Of a stretch of DNA of 64,000 bases, positions 45,360 to 55,044 are shown one piece after another; within the stretch, counting starts at the first letter, position 1; each line of letters begins with the position of its first letter. Source of the stretch: Novosphingobium arvoryzae (GTDB lineage: Bacteria > Pseudomonadota > Alphaproteobacteria > Sphingomonadales > Sphingomonadaceae). The stretch spans positions 186,001-250,000 of the forward strand of contig NZ_BMZD01000003.1 of the NCBI RefSeq assembly GCF_014652615.1. The letters are read 5' to 3'. The notes below the pieces were generated by a model that was given only the letters and a program-made list of their open reading frames with translations, was not told the DNA's origin and searched no databases. Made by a program: the position numbers and the translations under genes.

Positions 45360-46202
45360 TCAGTTCTGGCGCCGCGCCATGAAGGCCAGGCGTTCGAACA
45401 GCATCACGTCCTGCTCGTTCTTGAGCAGCGCGCCGTGGAGCGGCGGGATTGCCTTGGTCGGGTCCTTCTGCTGGAGGACGTCCAGCGGCATGTCCTCGTT
45501 CAGCAGCAGCTTGAGCCAGTCGAGCAGCTCGCTGGTGCTGGGCTTCTTCTTCAGGCCCGGCACTTCGCGCACTTCGTAGAACACGTCCATGGCCTTCGAC
45601 ACCAGCGTCTTCTGGATGCCGGGGAAGTGGACGTCGATGATCGCCTGCATCGTCTCCCGGTCGGGGAACTTGATGTAGTGGAAGAAGCAGCGGCGCAGGA
45701 ACGCGTCGGGCAGTTCCTTTTCGTTGTTCGAGGTGATGACCACGATCGGGCGCTCCTTCGCCTCGATCCGCTCACGCGTTTCGTAGACGTCGAAGCTCAT
45801 CCGGTCGAGTTCCTGGAGCAGGTCGTTCGGGAACTCGATGTCGGCCTTGTCGATCTCGTCGATCAGCAGCACCGGCAGCTTGGGCGCGGTAAACGCTTCC
45901 CACAGCTTGCCTTTCTTGATGTAGTTCGAAATGTCGTGGACGCGCTCGTCGCCCAGCTGGCCGTCGCGCAGGCGGGCGACCGCGTCGTATTCGTAGAGGC
46001 CCTGCTGCGCCTTGGTGGTCGACTTCACGTGCCATTCGATCAGCGGCGCGTCGAGCGCCTTCGAAATCTGGTGCGCCAGCACGGTCTTGCCGGTGCCGGG
46101 TTCGCCCTTCACCAGCAGCGGCCGCCGCAGCAGCACGGCGGCGTTGACCGCAACCTTCAGATCGTCGGTTGCCACATATTCGCTGGTGCCTTCAAAACGC
46201 AT
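45360..46202 (-). CDS. MoxR-family AAA+ ATPase
   Basis: The 280 residues form one AAA+ module: Walker A GEPGTGKT (33-40), Walker B LLIDEIDKAD, sensor-1 region VITSNNEKELPDAFLRRC with the arginine finger, and a C-terminal lid. MoxR proteins act as chaperones that assemble metal-containing complexes with VWA partners, and the VWA gene lies 1.7 kb downstream on the same strand. What this pair matures is unknown. It follows parE by 94 bp, but linkage is doubtful. Confidence 0.92.
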   Translation of the reverse strand: MRFEGTSEYVATDDLKVAVNAAVLLRRPLLVKGEPGTGKTVLAHQISKALDAPLIEWHVKSTTKAQQGLYEYDAVARLRDGQLGDERVHDISNYIKKGKLWEAFTAPKLPVLLIDEIDKADIEFPNDLLQELDRMSFDVYETRERIEAKERPIVVITSNNEKELPDAFLRRCFFHYIKFPDRETMQAIIDVHFPGIQKTLVSKAMDVFYEVREVPGLKKKPSTSELLDWLKLLLNEDMPLDVLQQKDPTKAIPPLHGALLKNEQDVMLFERLAFMARRQN

Positions 46203-46296
46203 GGGAACTCCCCGCCGGTTGTTTAATCGTTCGGTTAAGCGGGATAAGTCGCACTTTGAAACGTGGCAAGCGGGATTTGTACCAGCCCGCCGCGCC

Positions 46297-48294
46297 TCAG
46301 GCGTCGATCAGTTCCGGATCGAGTTCCCCGGCGCGGTTCTGGATGAACATGAAGCGTTGGGCAGGGTCCTTGCCCATCAGCCGGTCGACCAGATCCTTCA
46401 CTGCCGCGCGGCCTTCGTATTCGGGGGGCAGGGTGATGCGGATCAGGCTGCGCGTGGCCGGGTCCATCGTGGTTTCGCGCAGCTGCTGGGGGTTCATTTC
46501 ACCCAGCCCCTTGAACCGGCCAACCTCGACCTTCTTGCCCTTGAACACGGTGGCTTCCAGCTCGGCGCGGTGGGCCTCGTCGCGGGCGTAGGCGCTCTCC
46601 TTGCCGGCGGTCAGCCGGTAAAGCGGCGGCTGGGCGAGGTAGAGGTGGCCGCGCCGGACGATCTCGGTCATTTCCTGGAAGAAGAACGTCATCAGCAGCG
46701 TGGCGATATGCGCCCCGTCGACGTCGGCATCGGTCATGATGATGATGCGGTCATAGCGCAGGTTATCGGGGTTGCAGTCCTTGCGCGTGCCGCAGCCCAG
46801 CGCCAGGCCGAGATCGGCGATTTCGGCATTGGCGCGGATCTTGTCCGCCGTGGCGCTGGCCACGTTGAGGATCTTGCCCCGGATCGGCAGGATCGCCTGC
46901 GTCTTGCGGTCGCGCGCCTGCTTGGCGCTGCCGCCGGCCGAATCGCCTTCGACGATGAACAGCTCGGTCTCGCCCTCGCCATCGCCCGAACAATCGGTCA
47001 GCTTGCCGGGGAGGCGCAGCTTGCGGGCGTTGGTTGCGGTCTTGCGCTTGACCTCGCGCTCCGCCTTGCGGCGCAGGCGATCATCCATCCGCTCCAGCAC
47101 ATGGCCGAGCAGCGCCTTGCCGCGTTCCATGTTGTCGGTCAGGAAATGGTCGAAGTGATCGCGCACCGCGTTCTCGACCAGCCGGGCGGCTTCGGGCGAG
47201 GTCAGGCGATCCTTGGTCTGGCTCTGGAACTGGGGATCGCGGATGAACACCGAGAGCATGATCTCGCTGCCGGTGAAGATGTCTTCCGGCGCGATGTCCT
47301 TGGCCTTTTTCTGGCCGACCAGATCGGCAAAGGCGCGGATCCCCTTGGTCAATGCGGCGCGCAGGCCCTGCTCATGCGTGCCGCCGTCCGGGGTGGGGAT
47401 GGTGTTGCAGTAATAGCTGTAGGCCCCGTCAGACCACAGCGGCCAGGCAATCGCCCATTCGACCCGGCCCATCGCGTCGCCCGCCTCGTTCGCGGGGAAA
47501 TCCTGTGCGCCGGCAAAGAACTGGGTGGTCACGCATTCCCGCGCGCCGATCTGTTCCTTGAGGTGGTCGGCCAGACCGCCGGGGAACTGGAACACGGCCT
47601 CGGCCGGAACGTCCTCCGCCGTCAGGCTTGCGGCGCATTTCCAGCGGATTTCGACACCGGCGAACAGGTAGGCCTTGGACCGGACCAGCTTGAACAGCCG
47701 GGCGGGCTTGAACCTGGCATCCGCGCCGAAAATCTCCGGATCGGGGATGAAGGTAACACTGGTGCCGCGCCGGTTGGGCGTGCCGCCAAGATGCTGGAGC
47801 GGCCCCAGCGGCACCCCGCGCGAAAATTCCTGCGCATAGAGTTCCTTGCCGCGCGCCACCTCGATCCGGGTGAGGGTGGACAGCGCGTTGACCACGCTGA
47901 CGCCGACCCCGTGAAGACCGCCCGACGTGGCATAGGCCTTGCCCGAGAACTTGCCGCCCGAATGGAGCGTGGTCAGGATCACTTCCAGCGCAGACTTGCC
48001 GGGATACTTGGGATGCTCGTCCACCGGGATGCCGCGCCCGTTGTCGACGATGGTCAGGCGGTTGCCTTCCTCCAGCGTCACCTCGATCCGGTTGGCATGG
48101 CCGGCGACGGCCTCGTCCATCGCGTTGTCGAGCACTTCCGCGGCGAGGTGGTGGAACGCGCGCTCGTCGGTCCCGCCGATATACATGCCGGGGCGGCGCC
48201 GGACAGGCTCAAGCCCCTCCAGCACTTCGATTGCGGAACCATCATAGCTTTCACCGCCCGCCGGGGGCAGCTTCTCGAACAGGTCATCTGCCAT
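46297..48294 (-). CDS. parE: DNA topoisomerase IV subunit B
   Basis: ATPase subunit of topoisomerase IV, which separates replicated chromosomes. The 665 residues match ParE: GHKL ATPase ([47 protein letters not shown]), transducer, and TOPRIM domain with [26 protein letters not shown] and the metal-binding [13 protein letters not shown]. ParE is told from GyrB by length and by the lack of the large TOPRIM insertion. parC is not nearby. The next gene downstream is moxR. Confidence 0.95.
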   Translation of the reverse strand: MADDLFEKLPPAGGESYDGSAIEVLEGLEPVRRRPGMYIGGTDERAFHHLAAEVLDNAMDEAVAGHANRIEVTLEEGNRLTIVDNGRGIPVDEHPKYPGKSALEVILTTLHSGGKFSGKAYATSGGLHGVGVSVVNALSTLTRIEVARGKELYAQEFSRGVPLGPLQHLGGTPNRRGTSVTFIPDPEIFGADARFKPARLFKLVRSKAYLFAGVEIRWKCAASLTAEDVPAEAVFQFPGGLADHLKEQIGARECVTTQFFAGAQDFPANEAGDAMGRVEWAIAWPLWSDGAYSYYCNTIPTPDGGTHEQGLRAALTKGIRAFADLVGQKKAKDIAPEDIFTGSEIMLSVFIRDPQFQSQTKDRLTSPEAARLVENAVRDHFDHFLTDNMERGKALLGHVLERMDDRLRRKAEREVKRKTATNARKLRLPGKLTDCSGDGEGETELFIVEGDSAGGSAKQARDRKTQAILPIRGKILNVASATADKIRANAEIADLGLALGCGTRKDCNPDNLRYDRIIIMTDADVDGAHIATLLMTFFFQEMTEIVRRGHLYLAQPPLYRLTAGKESAYARDEAHRAELEATVFKGKKVEVGRFKGLGEMNPQQLRETTMDPATRSLIRITLPPEYEGRAAVKDLVDRLMGKDPAQRFMFIQNRAGELDPELIDA

Positions 48295-48362
48295 GAGAAC
48301 GGCTATAGAACGCGGCGAATCCCCCGCGCAAGCACGGCGGTGCCCTTATTGGCGAGTTATCG

Positions 48363-49517
48363 TCAGTCCGCGAACTTGTCGGGCGCGGGGCTTACGATCA
48401 CCACGCCGCCCGCGCGGGCCTCGCGCACTTCCAGCGCGCGCTCGATCACGCCATTGGGCGCAAACCGGAACGGCCCGTCCAGCCCCAGGAACCCGCCCCG
48501 GTCGGACAGGCGGGCGAGCGGGAACGCGGTTCCCGGCTTCCAGTCGCGCGCGATGCGCACGGCCAGCAGCACGCTGTCATAACCGAACGTGGCAATGCGA
48601 TAGGGCGCGGCCTCGAACCGGGTCTTGTAGCTGTCGGCGAACTGCTTGAACCGGCCGTCGGAAATCGCCGCGAACCATGCGCCGCGCAGGGCCGGGGTCG
48701 TGCCGATGACGGCCTCGCCGCTCCACAGCTCGGTCCCCAGGATGCGCGGGCTGGCAGCGCCCGGCGCCTTGAGCTGCGGCGCGGCTAGCGCGCCAAAGCG
48801 GGCGCCGTCGGCAATCAGCACGGCATCGAACCCGCCGCGCGCCTTGAGCCGCCGCGCGGCACTGACGACCGAGGTGTTGGAGCGGTCATAGGCCTCGGTC
48901 TGGGTCAGCGTGCCGCCTTGTGCCGTGATCGCTTCGGCATAGGCGCCGCTGGTGCGTGCGCCGTAATCGCCGCCGGGGGCCAGCAGGGCAAAGCGCGCCG
49001 CGCCCTTCGCGCGGGCATAGCGCACGGTGCGGTCAATCGAGTTGGCCGGGACCGTGCCCATCACGAACACGTCGCGCGCGGCCACCGCCGCATCGCTGGT
49101 ATAGCTGATCAGCGGGACCTTGGCGGCGCGGGCCACCGTGGCAATCGGCGCGACGTCTTCCGCCTGCACGGGCCCCAGGATCAGCTTGTTGCCATCCTGC
49201 ACGGCCTTGGTCGCAGCCGCCGCCGGGCCGCCGAACGTGTCGTAGGTGGTGATGCGGATGGTCTGCGCGTTGGTATCGAGCAGCGCCATCGTGGTGGCAT
49301 TGGCAATAGACTGGCCCACGGCCGCGTTCGGGCCGGTCATCGGCACCAGCAGCGCGATGCGGTGGCGCGCCTGATCGGCCGGCAGGGCGTCGGTCGGGGC
49401 CGGGGCGGGGGGGGGAGCCACTTCGGGCGCGCCCTGCGGTATCACCTTACACCCTGCCAGCAGCACCACCGTGCCGAGCATGACGATCCTGCGCCGATCG
49501 ATCCTGCCTTCGAACAT
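48363..49517 (-). CDS. LpoA-like penicillin-binding protein activator, lipoprotein
   Basis: Periplasmic-binding-protein fold lipoprotein that in enterics activates PBP1A from the outer membrane. The 384 residues have a signal peptide with lipobox LAGC (Cys23), a Pro-rich spacer, and a Peripla_BP domain starting RIALLVPMTGPNAAVGQSIANA, with LILGPVQAEDVAPIATVA and VIERALEVREARAG. The position, divergent from rsmI next to yraN, is the same as lpoA in E. coli, which supports the assignment; sequence similarity to LpoA is limited and its N-terminal TPR half is absent. Start ATG 49517 is chosen over a 42-residue extension because GGGAG precedes it. Confidence 0.82.
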   Translation of the reverse strand: MFEGRIDRRRIVMLGTVVLLAGCKVIPQGAPEVAPPPAPAPTDALPADQARHRIALLVPMTGPNAAVGQSIANATTMALLDTNAQTIRITTYDTFGGPAAAATKAVQDGNKLILGPVQAEDVAPIATVARAAKVPLISYTSDAAVAARDVFVMGTVPANSIDRTVRYARAKGAARFALLAPGGDYGARTSGAYAEAITAQGGTLTQTEAYDRSNTSVVSAARRLKARGGFDAVLIADGARFGALAAPQLKAPGAASPRILGTELWSGEAVIGTTPALRGAWFAAISDGRFKQFADSYKTRFEAAPYRIATFGYDSVLLAVRIARDWKPGTAFPLARLSDRGGFLGLDGPFRFAPNGVIERALEVREARAGGVVIVSPAPDKFAD

Positions 49518-49555
49518 CACTTGTCGCTCCCCTCTGGTGCGTCCAATAAGCCTTG

Positions 49556-50383
49556 ATGGATACACCGCTTTCTCCCGGGCTCTATATTGTCGCGACCCCG
49601 ATTGGCAATCTTGGCGACATCTCGCATCGTGCCGTAACGACACTGCGTGGCGTGGCTGCGGTAGCCTGTGAAGATACCCGCGTGACCGGCAAGCTGATGC
49701 AGCACATCGGGCTGAAGCAGCGCCTGATCCGCTATGACGACCATGCCAGCGACGCGACGCGCGACCATATCCTGTCCCTCGCCGCGGCCGAGCCGATCGC
49801 GCTGGTCAGCGATGCCGGGACGCCGCTGATTTCCGACCCCGGCTACCGGCTGGTCCGCGCCGCGCGCGAGGCGGGAATCGCCGTCACCAGCATTCCCGGC
49901 CCCAGCGCTGCCATCGTCGCGCTGACGCTGGCCGGTTTGCCGAGCGACCGGTTCCTGTTCGGCGGGTTCCTGCCCAACAAGGCCAAGGCCCGCGCCGATG
50001 TGCTGGCCGAACTGGGCGCGGTGCGCGCGACGCTGGTATTCTATGAAACCGCGCCGCGGCTGGCCGATGCGCTCGCGGCGATTGTCGAAGTCCTGCCGGG
50101 CCGCGAAGTGAGCGTGGCGCGCGAGTTGACCAAGAAGTTCGAGGAGTGCCGCACCGGTCTGCCCGCCGAGCTGATCGCCCACTATGCCGCGCATCCGCCC
50201 AAGGGCGAGATCGTGCTGCTGGTCGCCCCGCCGGGCGATGGCCCCGCTGCCGGCCTCGATCCCGATGCCCTGCTGATCGAGGCGCTCAAGACCCAAAAGG
50301 CCTCGCAAGCCGCCGCCGAAGTCGCGCGGGTGACCGGGCTGGACCGCAAGACGCTCTATGCCCGGGCGCTGGACCTGAAGTGA
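49556..50383 (+). CDS. rsmI: 16S rRNA (cytidine-1402-2'-O) methyltransferase
   Basis: Methylates the ribose of C1402 in the decoding centre of 16S rRNA. The 275 residues are a TP_methylase (tetrapyrrole methylase fold): LYIVATPIGNLGDISHRAV, ACEDTRVTGKLM, SDAGTPLISDPGYRLV and FYETAPRLADAL are the family signatures. ATG 49556 is used; an earlier TTG at 49553 is one codon upstream. Its TGA overlaps the GTG of yraN (GTGA). The lpoA-rsmI-yraN arrangement is conserved from gamma- to alphaproteobacteria. Confidence 0.95.
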   Translation: MDTPLSPGLYIVATPIGNLGDISHRAVTTLRGVAAVACEDTRVTGKLMQHIGLKQRLIRYDDHASDATRDHILSLAAAEPIALVSDAGTPLISDPGYRLVRAAREAGIAVTSIPGPSAAIVALTLAGLPSDRFLFGGFLPNKAKARADVLAELGAVRATLVFYETAPRLADALAAIVEVLPGREVSVARELTKKFEECRTGLPAELIAHYAAHPPKGEIVLLVAPPGDGPAAGLDPDALLIEALKTQKASQAAAEVARVTGLDRKTLYARALDLK

Positions 50384-50733
50384 AACCGCGCGCGCTCCGC
50401 GAGGCGCAGGGGCGGCGCGGCGAATGGCTCGCGGCGTGGTTCCTGCGGCTGAAGGGCTGGCGGGTGCTGGCCAGCCGCGTGAAGACCCCGCGCGGCGAGG
50501 TGGACCTGATCGTCCGGCGGGGCCGCACCGTGGCCTTCGTCGAAGTGAAGTGGCGGGAACGGGCCGCAGACCTCGATACCGCCATTGACGCGCACCGCCT
50601 GCGCCGGGTCGCTGCGGCGGCCGAGGCGCTGGCGCACAAGTATGCCAGGCCGGGCGATGTGCAGCGGATCGACGTGCTGCTCCTTGCGCCGGGGCGCTTC
50701 CCGCGCCACATGGCGAATGCCCTGATGCTGTGA
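50380..50733 (+). CDS. yraN: YraN family (UPF0102) nuclease-fold protein
   Basis: Small protein of the PD-(D/E)xK nuclease-fold family of unknown role. The 117 residues start at GTG 50380 and show GRRGEWLAAWFLRLKGWRVLASRV, then the nuclease-like KTPRGEVDLIVRRGRTVAFVEVKWRE with the conserved Asp and Glu-Val-Lys. Translation is coupled to rsmI by a 4-bp overlap. A role in DNA recombination or repair is often suggested but not shown. Confidence 0.93.
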   Translation: MKPRALREAQGRRGEWLAAWFLRLKGWRVLASRVKTPRGEVDLIVRRGRTVAFVEVKWRERAADLDTAIDAHRLRRVAAAAEALAHKYARPGDVQRIDVLLLAPGRFPRHMANALML

Positions 50734-50750
50734 TTACGAATGGATACTCG

Positions 50751-51716
50751 ATGAGCCTGCGCGTTGCCGTCCAGATGGACCCGATCGAAACCATCAACAT
50801 CGCGGGCGATTCCAGCTTTGCGCTGATCGAAAGCGCGCAGAAGCGCGGGCACACCTGCTATCACTATGACGTGAAGTCGCTGGCGCTGGACGAAGGCCGG
50901 CTGACCGCGTGGGCCGCGCCGGTCACGGTCCAGCGGGTCGTCGGCGCGCATTTCACCAAGGCCGAATACCGCAAGATCGACCTGGTCAAAGATGTCGATG
51001 TCGTGCTGATGCGGCAGGATCCGCCGTTTGACCTCAGCTACATCACCGCCACCTTCCTGCTGGAGCGGCTCAAGGGCCAGACATTGGTGGTCAACGATCC
51101 CGAAAGCGTCCGCAACGCGCCGGAAAAGGTGTTCGTGCTCGATTACGCGCGGTTCATGCCGCCCACGCTGGTCGCCCGCCGGATCGAGGACGTGCGCGAA
51201 TTCCACGCCCGCTTTCCGGGCGACCTGGTGATGAAGCCGCTGCACGGCAACGGCGGCAAGGCCGTGGTGCGCATTCCCGCCGATGGCAGCAACCTGGGCG
51301 CGCTGATCGAGCTGTTCGACAATGCCTGGGTGGAGCCGCACATGTTCCAGCCGTTCCTTCCCGACATCAGCGAAGGCGACAAGCGGATCGTGCTGGTCGA
51401 CGGGGTGGTCGCGGGCGCAATCAATCGCCGTCCGGGCGAGGGTGAGTTCCGCTCCAACCTTGCCGCCGGGGGCTATGCCGAACCGACCACGCTGAACGCG
51501 CGCGAAGAGGAAATCTGCGCTGTGCTCGGCCCGGAACTGAAGGCGCGGGGGCTGGTGTTCGTGGGCATCGACGTGATCGGCGGCAAGTGGCTGACCGAAA
51601 TCAACGTGACCTCGCCCACCGGGATCATGGCGATCGACAAGTTCAACGGCACCGATACGCCGGGGATGATCTGGGATGCAATCGAAGTGCGCCATGCTGC
51701 AATGCAGCGCGGTTGA
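50751..51716 (+). CDS. gshB: glutathione synthetase
   Basis: Joins gamma-glutamylcysteine and glycine using ATP to make glutathione. The 321-residue ATP-grasp enzyme opens VAVQMDPIETINIAGDSSFALIESAQKRGH, and has VVLMRQDPPFDLSYITATFLLE, GNGGKAVVRI and IDVIGGKWLTEINVTSPTG. ATG 50751 is chosen by homology; a GTG start at 50730 overlaps yraN and adds seven residues. It links to glutathione users in the window (grxC, GST). It is 34 bp upstream of dedA. Confidence 0.96.
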   Translation: MSLRVAVQMDPIETINIAGDSSFALIESAQKRGHTCYHYDVKSLALDEGRLTAWAAPVTVQRVVGAHFTKAEYRKIDLVKDVDVVLMRQDPPFDLSYITATFLLERLKGQTLVVNDPESVRNAPEKVFVLDYARFMPPTLVARRIEDVREFHARFPGDLVMKPLHGNGGKAVVRIPADGSNLGALIELFDNAWVEPHMFQPFLPDISEGDKRIVLVDGVVAGAINRRPGEGEFRSNLAAGGYAEPTTLNAREEEICAVLGPELKARGLVFVGIDVIGGKWLTEINVTSPTGIMAIDKFNGTDTPGMIWDAIEVRHAAMQRG

Positions 51717-51749
51717 ACTGCGTAGTAATCCTGAATAGAACAGCCACCC

Positions 51750-52349
51750 ATGACCGAATTCATTATCCGCCTGATCGAACAGGGCGGCTATCTGGGCATC
51801 TTCGTCCTGATGGTCGTGGAGAACATCTTTCCCCCGATCCCGTCCGAGTTGATCATGGGCATGGGCGGCGTGGCCGTTTCACGCGGGTCGATGGCGTTCT
51901 GGCCGCTGCTGGTGGTGGGGACGCTGGGCTCCACGCTGGGCAATTACGTGTGGTATCTGGCGGGTGAGAAGCTGGGCTATCGCCGACTGAAGCCGCTGAT
52001 CGACCGCTGGGGCCGCTGGCTGACGGTTGACTGGGAAGACGTGGAGAAGGGCACGGCGTTCTTTCAGCGCCACGGCCACTGGATCGTCTTCGCGCTGCGC
52101 TTTTCGCCGCTGCTGCGCACGATCATCTCGCTACCCGCCGGGCTGATCCATATGCCGCGCGCCAAGTTCCTGGCCTTTACCCTGGTTGGCACTGCGGTGT
52201 GGAACACCGGGCTGATCCTGGGCGGGCAATGGGCCGCGGGCTTTTTCGAAACGTCTCAGGCCGTGGCCGAATGGGTGGTCGGCGGGATGCTGGCGGCCAC
52301 GCTGATTGCCTATGTCTACCGCGTGGTCACCTGGAAACCGCGCGTCTGA
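51750..52349 (+). CDS. DedA family membrane protein
   Basis: Inner-membrane protein of the DedA/Tvp38 (VTT) family; relatives transport undecaprenyl or other lipid phosphates and support membrane homeostasis. The 199 residues show about five hydrophobic segments and family marks: PPIPSELIMGMGG, TLGSTLGNYVWYLAGEKLG and RFSPLLRTIISLPAGLIHMPRAKF with the key arginines. Its TGA directly abuts the stop of the convergent xerC gene. Which lipid is moved cannot be told. Confidence 0.9.
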   Translation: MTEFIIRLIEQGGYLGIFVLMVVENIFPPIPSELIMGMGGVAVSRGSMAFWPLLVVGTLGSTLGNYVWYLAGEKLGYRRLKPLIDRWGRWLTVDWEDVEKGTAFFQRHGHWIVFALRFSPLLRTIISLPAGLIHMPRAKFLAFTLVGTAVWNTGLILGGQWAAGFFETSQAVAEWVVGGMLAATLIAYVYRVVTWKPRV

Positions 52350-53246
52350 TCAGTCCTGCTCACGCGGGTGCGCACTGCGATACACGTCCAGCAAGGTTGC
52401 CGCATCGACGCGGGTGTAGATCTGGGTTGAGCCCAGACTGGCATGGCCCAGCAGCTCCTGCAAACTGCGCAAGTCCGCGCCCGCGCCCAGCAGGTGCGTG
52501 GCAAAGCTGTGCCGCAGCGCGTGGGGCGTGGCCGTGGGTGGCAGGCCCAGCACGGCGCGCGCGCGGGCCACGGCCTTTTGCACCATGCCCTGTGACAGCG
52601 CGCCGCCCTTCGCCCCGCGAAACAGCGCTGCTTCGCGGGTGAGCGGCCAGGGGCATTGCGCGGCATAAGCTTCTACCGCCGCCCGGACCAGCGGCAGGAT
52701 CGGCACCGCGCGCTGCTTGCCGCCCTTGCCGGTGACGACCAGCACCTCGCCCAGCGGCAGCGCGCCGCCGGTCAGCGCCAGCGCTTCGGCAATGCGCAAG
52801 CCCGCGCCATAGAGCAGCAACAGCACCGCCCGATCGCGCGCGCCGATCCATTCCTCCGCCGCCTCGTCCGCGACCAGCGCCGCAAGGTTCACCGCATCGT
52901 CCGGGGTCACCGGGCGCGGAATGCCTTTCTTGACGCGGGGGCCGCGCATCCGGGGCGGGGCAGGGTCGGGCATCCCGGCCTGTTCGCGGGCGAAGCGGAT
53001 GAAGGCTTTCAGCGCCGAAAGCTCGCGCGCGGCGGAGGCATTGCCCAGCCCTTCGGCCCGCCGCCGCGCCAGCTGCTGGCGCAGCGCAGCCGCATCGAGC
53101 CGGGCGAGGGCGCCCCAGTCATCGACCGCGACCGCGTCCAGCAGCCGCGCCGCCGTGGTCCCATAAGCCCGGACGGTGTGGTCCGACCGCCGCCGCCCGT
53201 GCGACAGATGCGCATGCCAGGCCGCGAGCAGGTCGGCGCGGGTCAT
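52350..53246 (-). CDS. xerC: tyrosine recombinase XerC
   Basis: Site-specific recombinase that, with XerD, resolves chromosome dimers at dif. The 298 residues comprise an N-terminal SAM-like core-binding domain and a catalytic domain with Arg in GAGLRIAE, HALRHSFATH, the GHASLGSTQ helix and nucleophile Tyr in IYTRVD. ATG 53246 overlaps the hemW stop (ATGA). XerC and XerD are hard to separate by eye; length and position near gshB/hemW favour XerC. Nothing suggests that it is phage-borne. Confidence 0.92.
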   Translation of the reverse strand: MTRADLLAAWHAHLSHGRRRSDHTVRAYGTTAARLLDAVAVDDWGALARLDAAALRQQLARRRAEGLGNASAARELSALKAFIRFAREQAGMPDPAPPRMRGPRVKKGIPRPVTPDDAVNLAALVADEAAEEWIGARDRAVLLLLYGAGLRIAEALALTGGALPLGEVLVVTGKGGKQRAVPILPLVRAAVEAYAAQCPWPLTREAALFRGAKGGALSQGMVQKAVARARAVLGLPPTATPHALRHSFATHLLGAGADLRSLQELLGHASLGSTQIYTRVDAATLLDVYRSAHPREQD

Positions 53247-54394
53247 GGTGCCACCAGTTCGGCGGGGACCAATTCGCCCAGCAAGGCTTCGAGCAGTGGC
53301 ATCCCCTGCGCGCTGGCCCCGATCCGCGCACCGCGCTGCCAGACCAGCCCTTGCGCGCGATAGAACGCCAGCTTGGCCGGATCGCACAACTCGGCCTCGG
53401 TCAGTCCGAACCGGGTTGCGAGCACCGCCAGATCGACCCCTTCGCGCAGCCGCAAGCCCATCAGCATGGCTTCCGCCGCCTGTTCGCGCAGGCCCAGTTC
53501 GCGGGTTTCGCAGATGCCATGGCCGTTGGCGGACAGCCCGGCCAGCCAGTTTTCCGGCTTCTTGTGCCGCACCGTCGCCACGCCGCCGCGCCGCCCATGC
53601 GCGCCGGGGCCGATCCCGGCGTAATCCTGATAGCGCCAGTATGTCAGGTTGTGGCGGCTTTCCTCGCCGGGGCGCGCGTGGTTGCTCACCTCATAGGCGG
53701 GCAGGCCCGCCGCTTCGGTCAATTCGCGGGTCAGCGCGAACAGGTCGGCTGCGGCATCGTCATCCAGCGGTTCAAACTGCCGCTGGCGCACCATTGTCGC
53801 GAACTTCGTCCCCGGTTCGATGGTCAGCTGGTACAGCGAAAGGTGGCCGGTGCCGAACCCCAGCGCGCGTTCCAGTTCGGCCTGCCACTGCTCCGGCGTC
53901 TGGCCGGGGCGGGCATAGATCAGGTCGAACGACACCCGGCTGAACAGCTGTTGCGCCATGTCGAGCGCGGCCAGCGCCTCATCCGCGTTGTGGAGGCGGC
54001 CCAGAAACCGCAGCACATCGTCGTCCAGCGCCTGCACGCCCAGCGAGACACGGTTGATCCCCGCCGCGGCCAGCTCGGTATAGTTGCGCGCCTCCACCGA
54101 GGAGGGATTGCCTTCCAGTGTGATCTCGATGCCAGGCGCAAAGCCCCACAGCTGCTCCGCCCGTTCCAGCAGCTTTGCCACCAGCGCGGGCGGCATCAGC
54201 GATGGGGTGCCGCCGCCGAAGAAGATGCTGTCCAGCGGCGCGCCGCCCGCATGTTCCGCCTCGAACGCCATGTCGGCCAGCAACGCATCCTGCCACCGGG
54301 CGTGGTCCACGGAATCGCGGACATGGCTGTTGAAGTCGCAATAGGGACACTTCGCGAGGCAGAACGGCCAGTGGATGTAAAGCGCGCGGGCCAT
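53243..54394 (-). CDS. hemW: radical SAM heme chaperone HemW
   Basis: HemN-like radical SAM protein now viewed as a heme chaperone for respiratory enzymes rather than coproporphyrinogen dehydrogenase. The 383 residues begin YIHWPFCLAKCPYCDFNSH, with cluster cysteines 12, 16 and 19 in Cx3Cx2C, then FFGGGTPSLMPP and EITLEGNPSSVE, and lack an N-terminal extension. ATG 54394 is 9 bp from the rdgB stop, so the order rdgB-hemW-xerC is an operon with 4-bp overlap at the end. rph probably leads this set. Confidence 0.95.
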   Translation of the reverse strand: MARALYIHWPFCLAKCPYCDFNSHVRDSVDHARWQDALLADMAFEAEHAGGAPLDSIFFGGGTPSLMPPALVAKLLERAEQLWGFAPGIEITLEGNPSSVEARNYTELAAAGINRVSLGVQALDDDVLRFLGRLHNADEALAALDMAQQLFSRVSFDLIYARPGQTPEQWQAELERALGFGTGHLSLYQLTIEPGTKFATMVRQRQFEPLDDDAAADLFALTRELTEAAGLPAYEVSNHARPGEESRHNLTYWRYQDYAGIGPGAHGRRGGVATVRHKKPENWLAGLSANGHGICETRELGLREQAAEAMLMGLRLREGVDLAVLATRFGLTEAELCDPAKLAFYRAQGLVWQRGARIGASAQGMPLLEALLGELVPAELVAP

Positions 54395-54403
54395 GCCCCG
54401 GTC

Positions 54404-55030
54404 TTACCCGCCGAACTGCTCGGCGACCAGCTTGGCAAAGGCATCGGCGCGGTGGCTGATGCGGTGCTTTTCCTCCGGGTCGATCTCGGCAAAGGTCTGC
54501 GTCGCCCCCAGCGGCACGAACACCGGGTCATAGCCGAACCCCAGCGCGCCGCGCGGTGGCCAGGTCAGCGTGCCATTGACGCGGCCTTCATAGACCGCGC
54601 TGTCCCCGTCCGGCCAGGCAATCGCCAGCACGCAGGCGAAGTAGCCGCTGCGGTCGACGTCCGGGCCTTGCTCGGCCAGCAGGCCCTCGACCTTGCCCAT
54701 CGCCATGTACCAGTCGCGCCCCGCCGGGCCTTCGAACCACTGCCGCTCCGCCCAGTCCGCGGTATAGACGCCGGGCCGCCCGCCCAGCGCCGCCACGCAC
54801 AGCCCCGAATCGTCCGCCAGCGCGGGCAGGCCCGATGCCTCTGCCGATGCCCGCGCCTTGATCAGTGCGTTCTCGACGAAGGTCGTGCCGGTTTCCGCCG
54901 GTTCGGGCAGCCCCAGCGACCCGGCGGAAATGCATTGCAGCCCATAGGGCGCCAGCAGGGCCCCGATCTCCTTCAGCTTGCCCGCGTTGTGCGTGGCAAT
55001 CACCAGCGTTTCGGAGCCAAGTCGCCGCAT
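54404..55030 (-). CDS. rdgB: XTP/dITP diphosphatase
   Basis: House-cleaning enzyme that hydrolyses non-canonical purine nucleoside triphosphates to monophosphates, preventing mutagenic incorporation. The 208 residues show [53 protein letters not shown] with catalytic Asp, and [11 protein letters not shown], the HAM1/RdgB signatures. It starts 108 bp after the rph stop, the gap being filled by a family C REP-like element. Confidence 0.96.
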   Translation of the reverse strand: MRRLGSETLVIATHNAGKLKEIGALLAPYGLQCISAGSLGLPEPAETGTTFVENALIKARASAEASGLPALADDSGLCVAALGGRPGVYTADWAERQWFEGPAGRDWYMAMGKVEGLLAEQGPDVDRSGYFACVLAIAWPDGDSAVYEGRVNGTLTWPPRGALGFGYDPVFVPLGATQTFAEIDPEEKHRISHRADAFAKLVAEQFGG

Positions 55031-55044
55031 CTGTCACCTGATCC

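Noticed and set aside
46012..48582. 856-codon frame opposite parE and moxR
   Set aside because: Crosses two well-supported genes and an intergenic gap, with no domain.
52350..53246. Tyrosine recombinase as a sign of an integrated element
   Set aside because: Motifs, size and its operon with hemW and rdgB identify the chromosomal XerC; no att-like repeats or phage genes accompany it.
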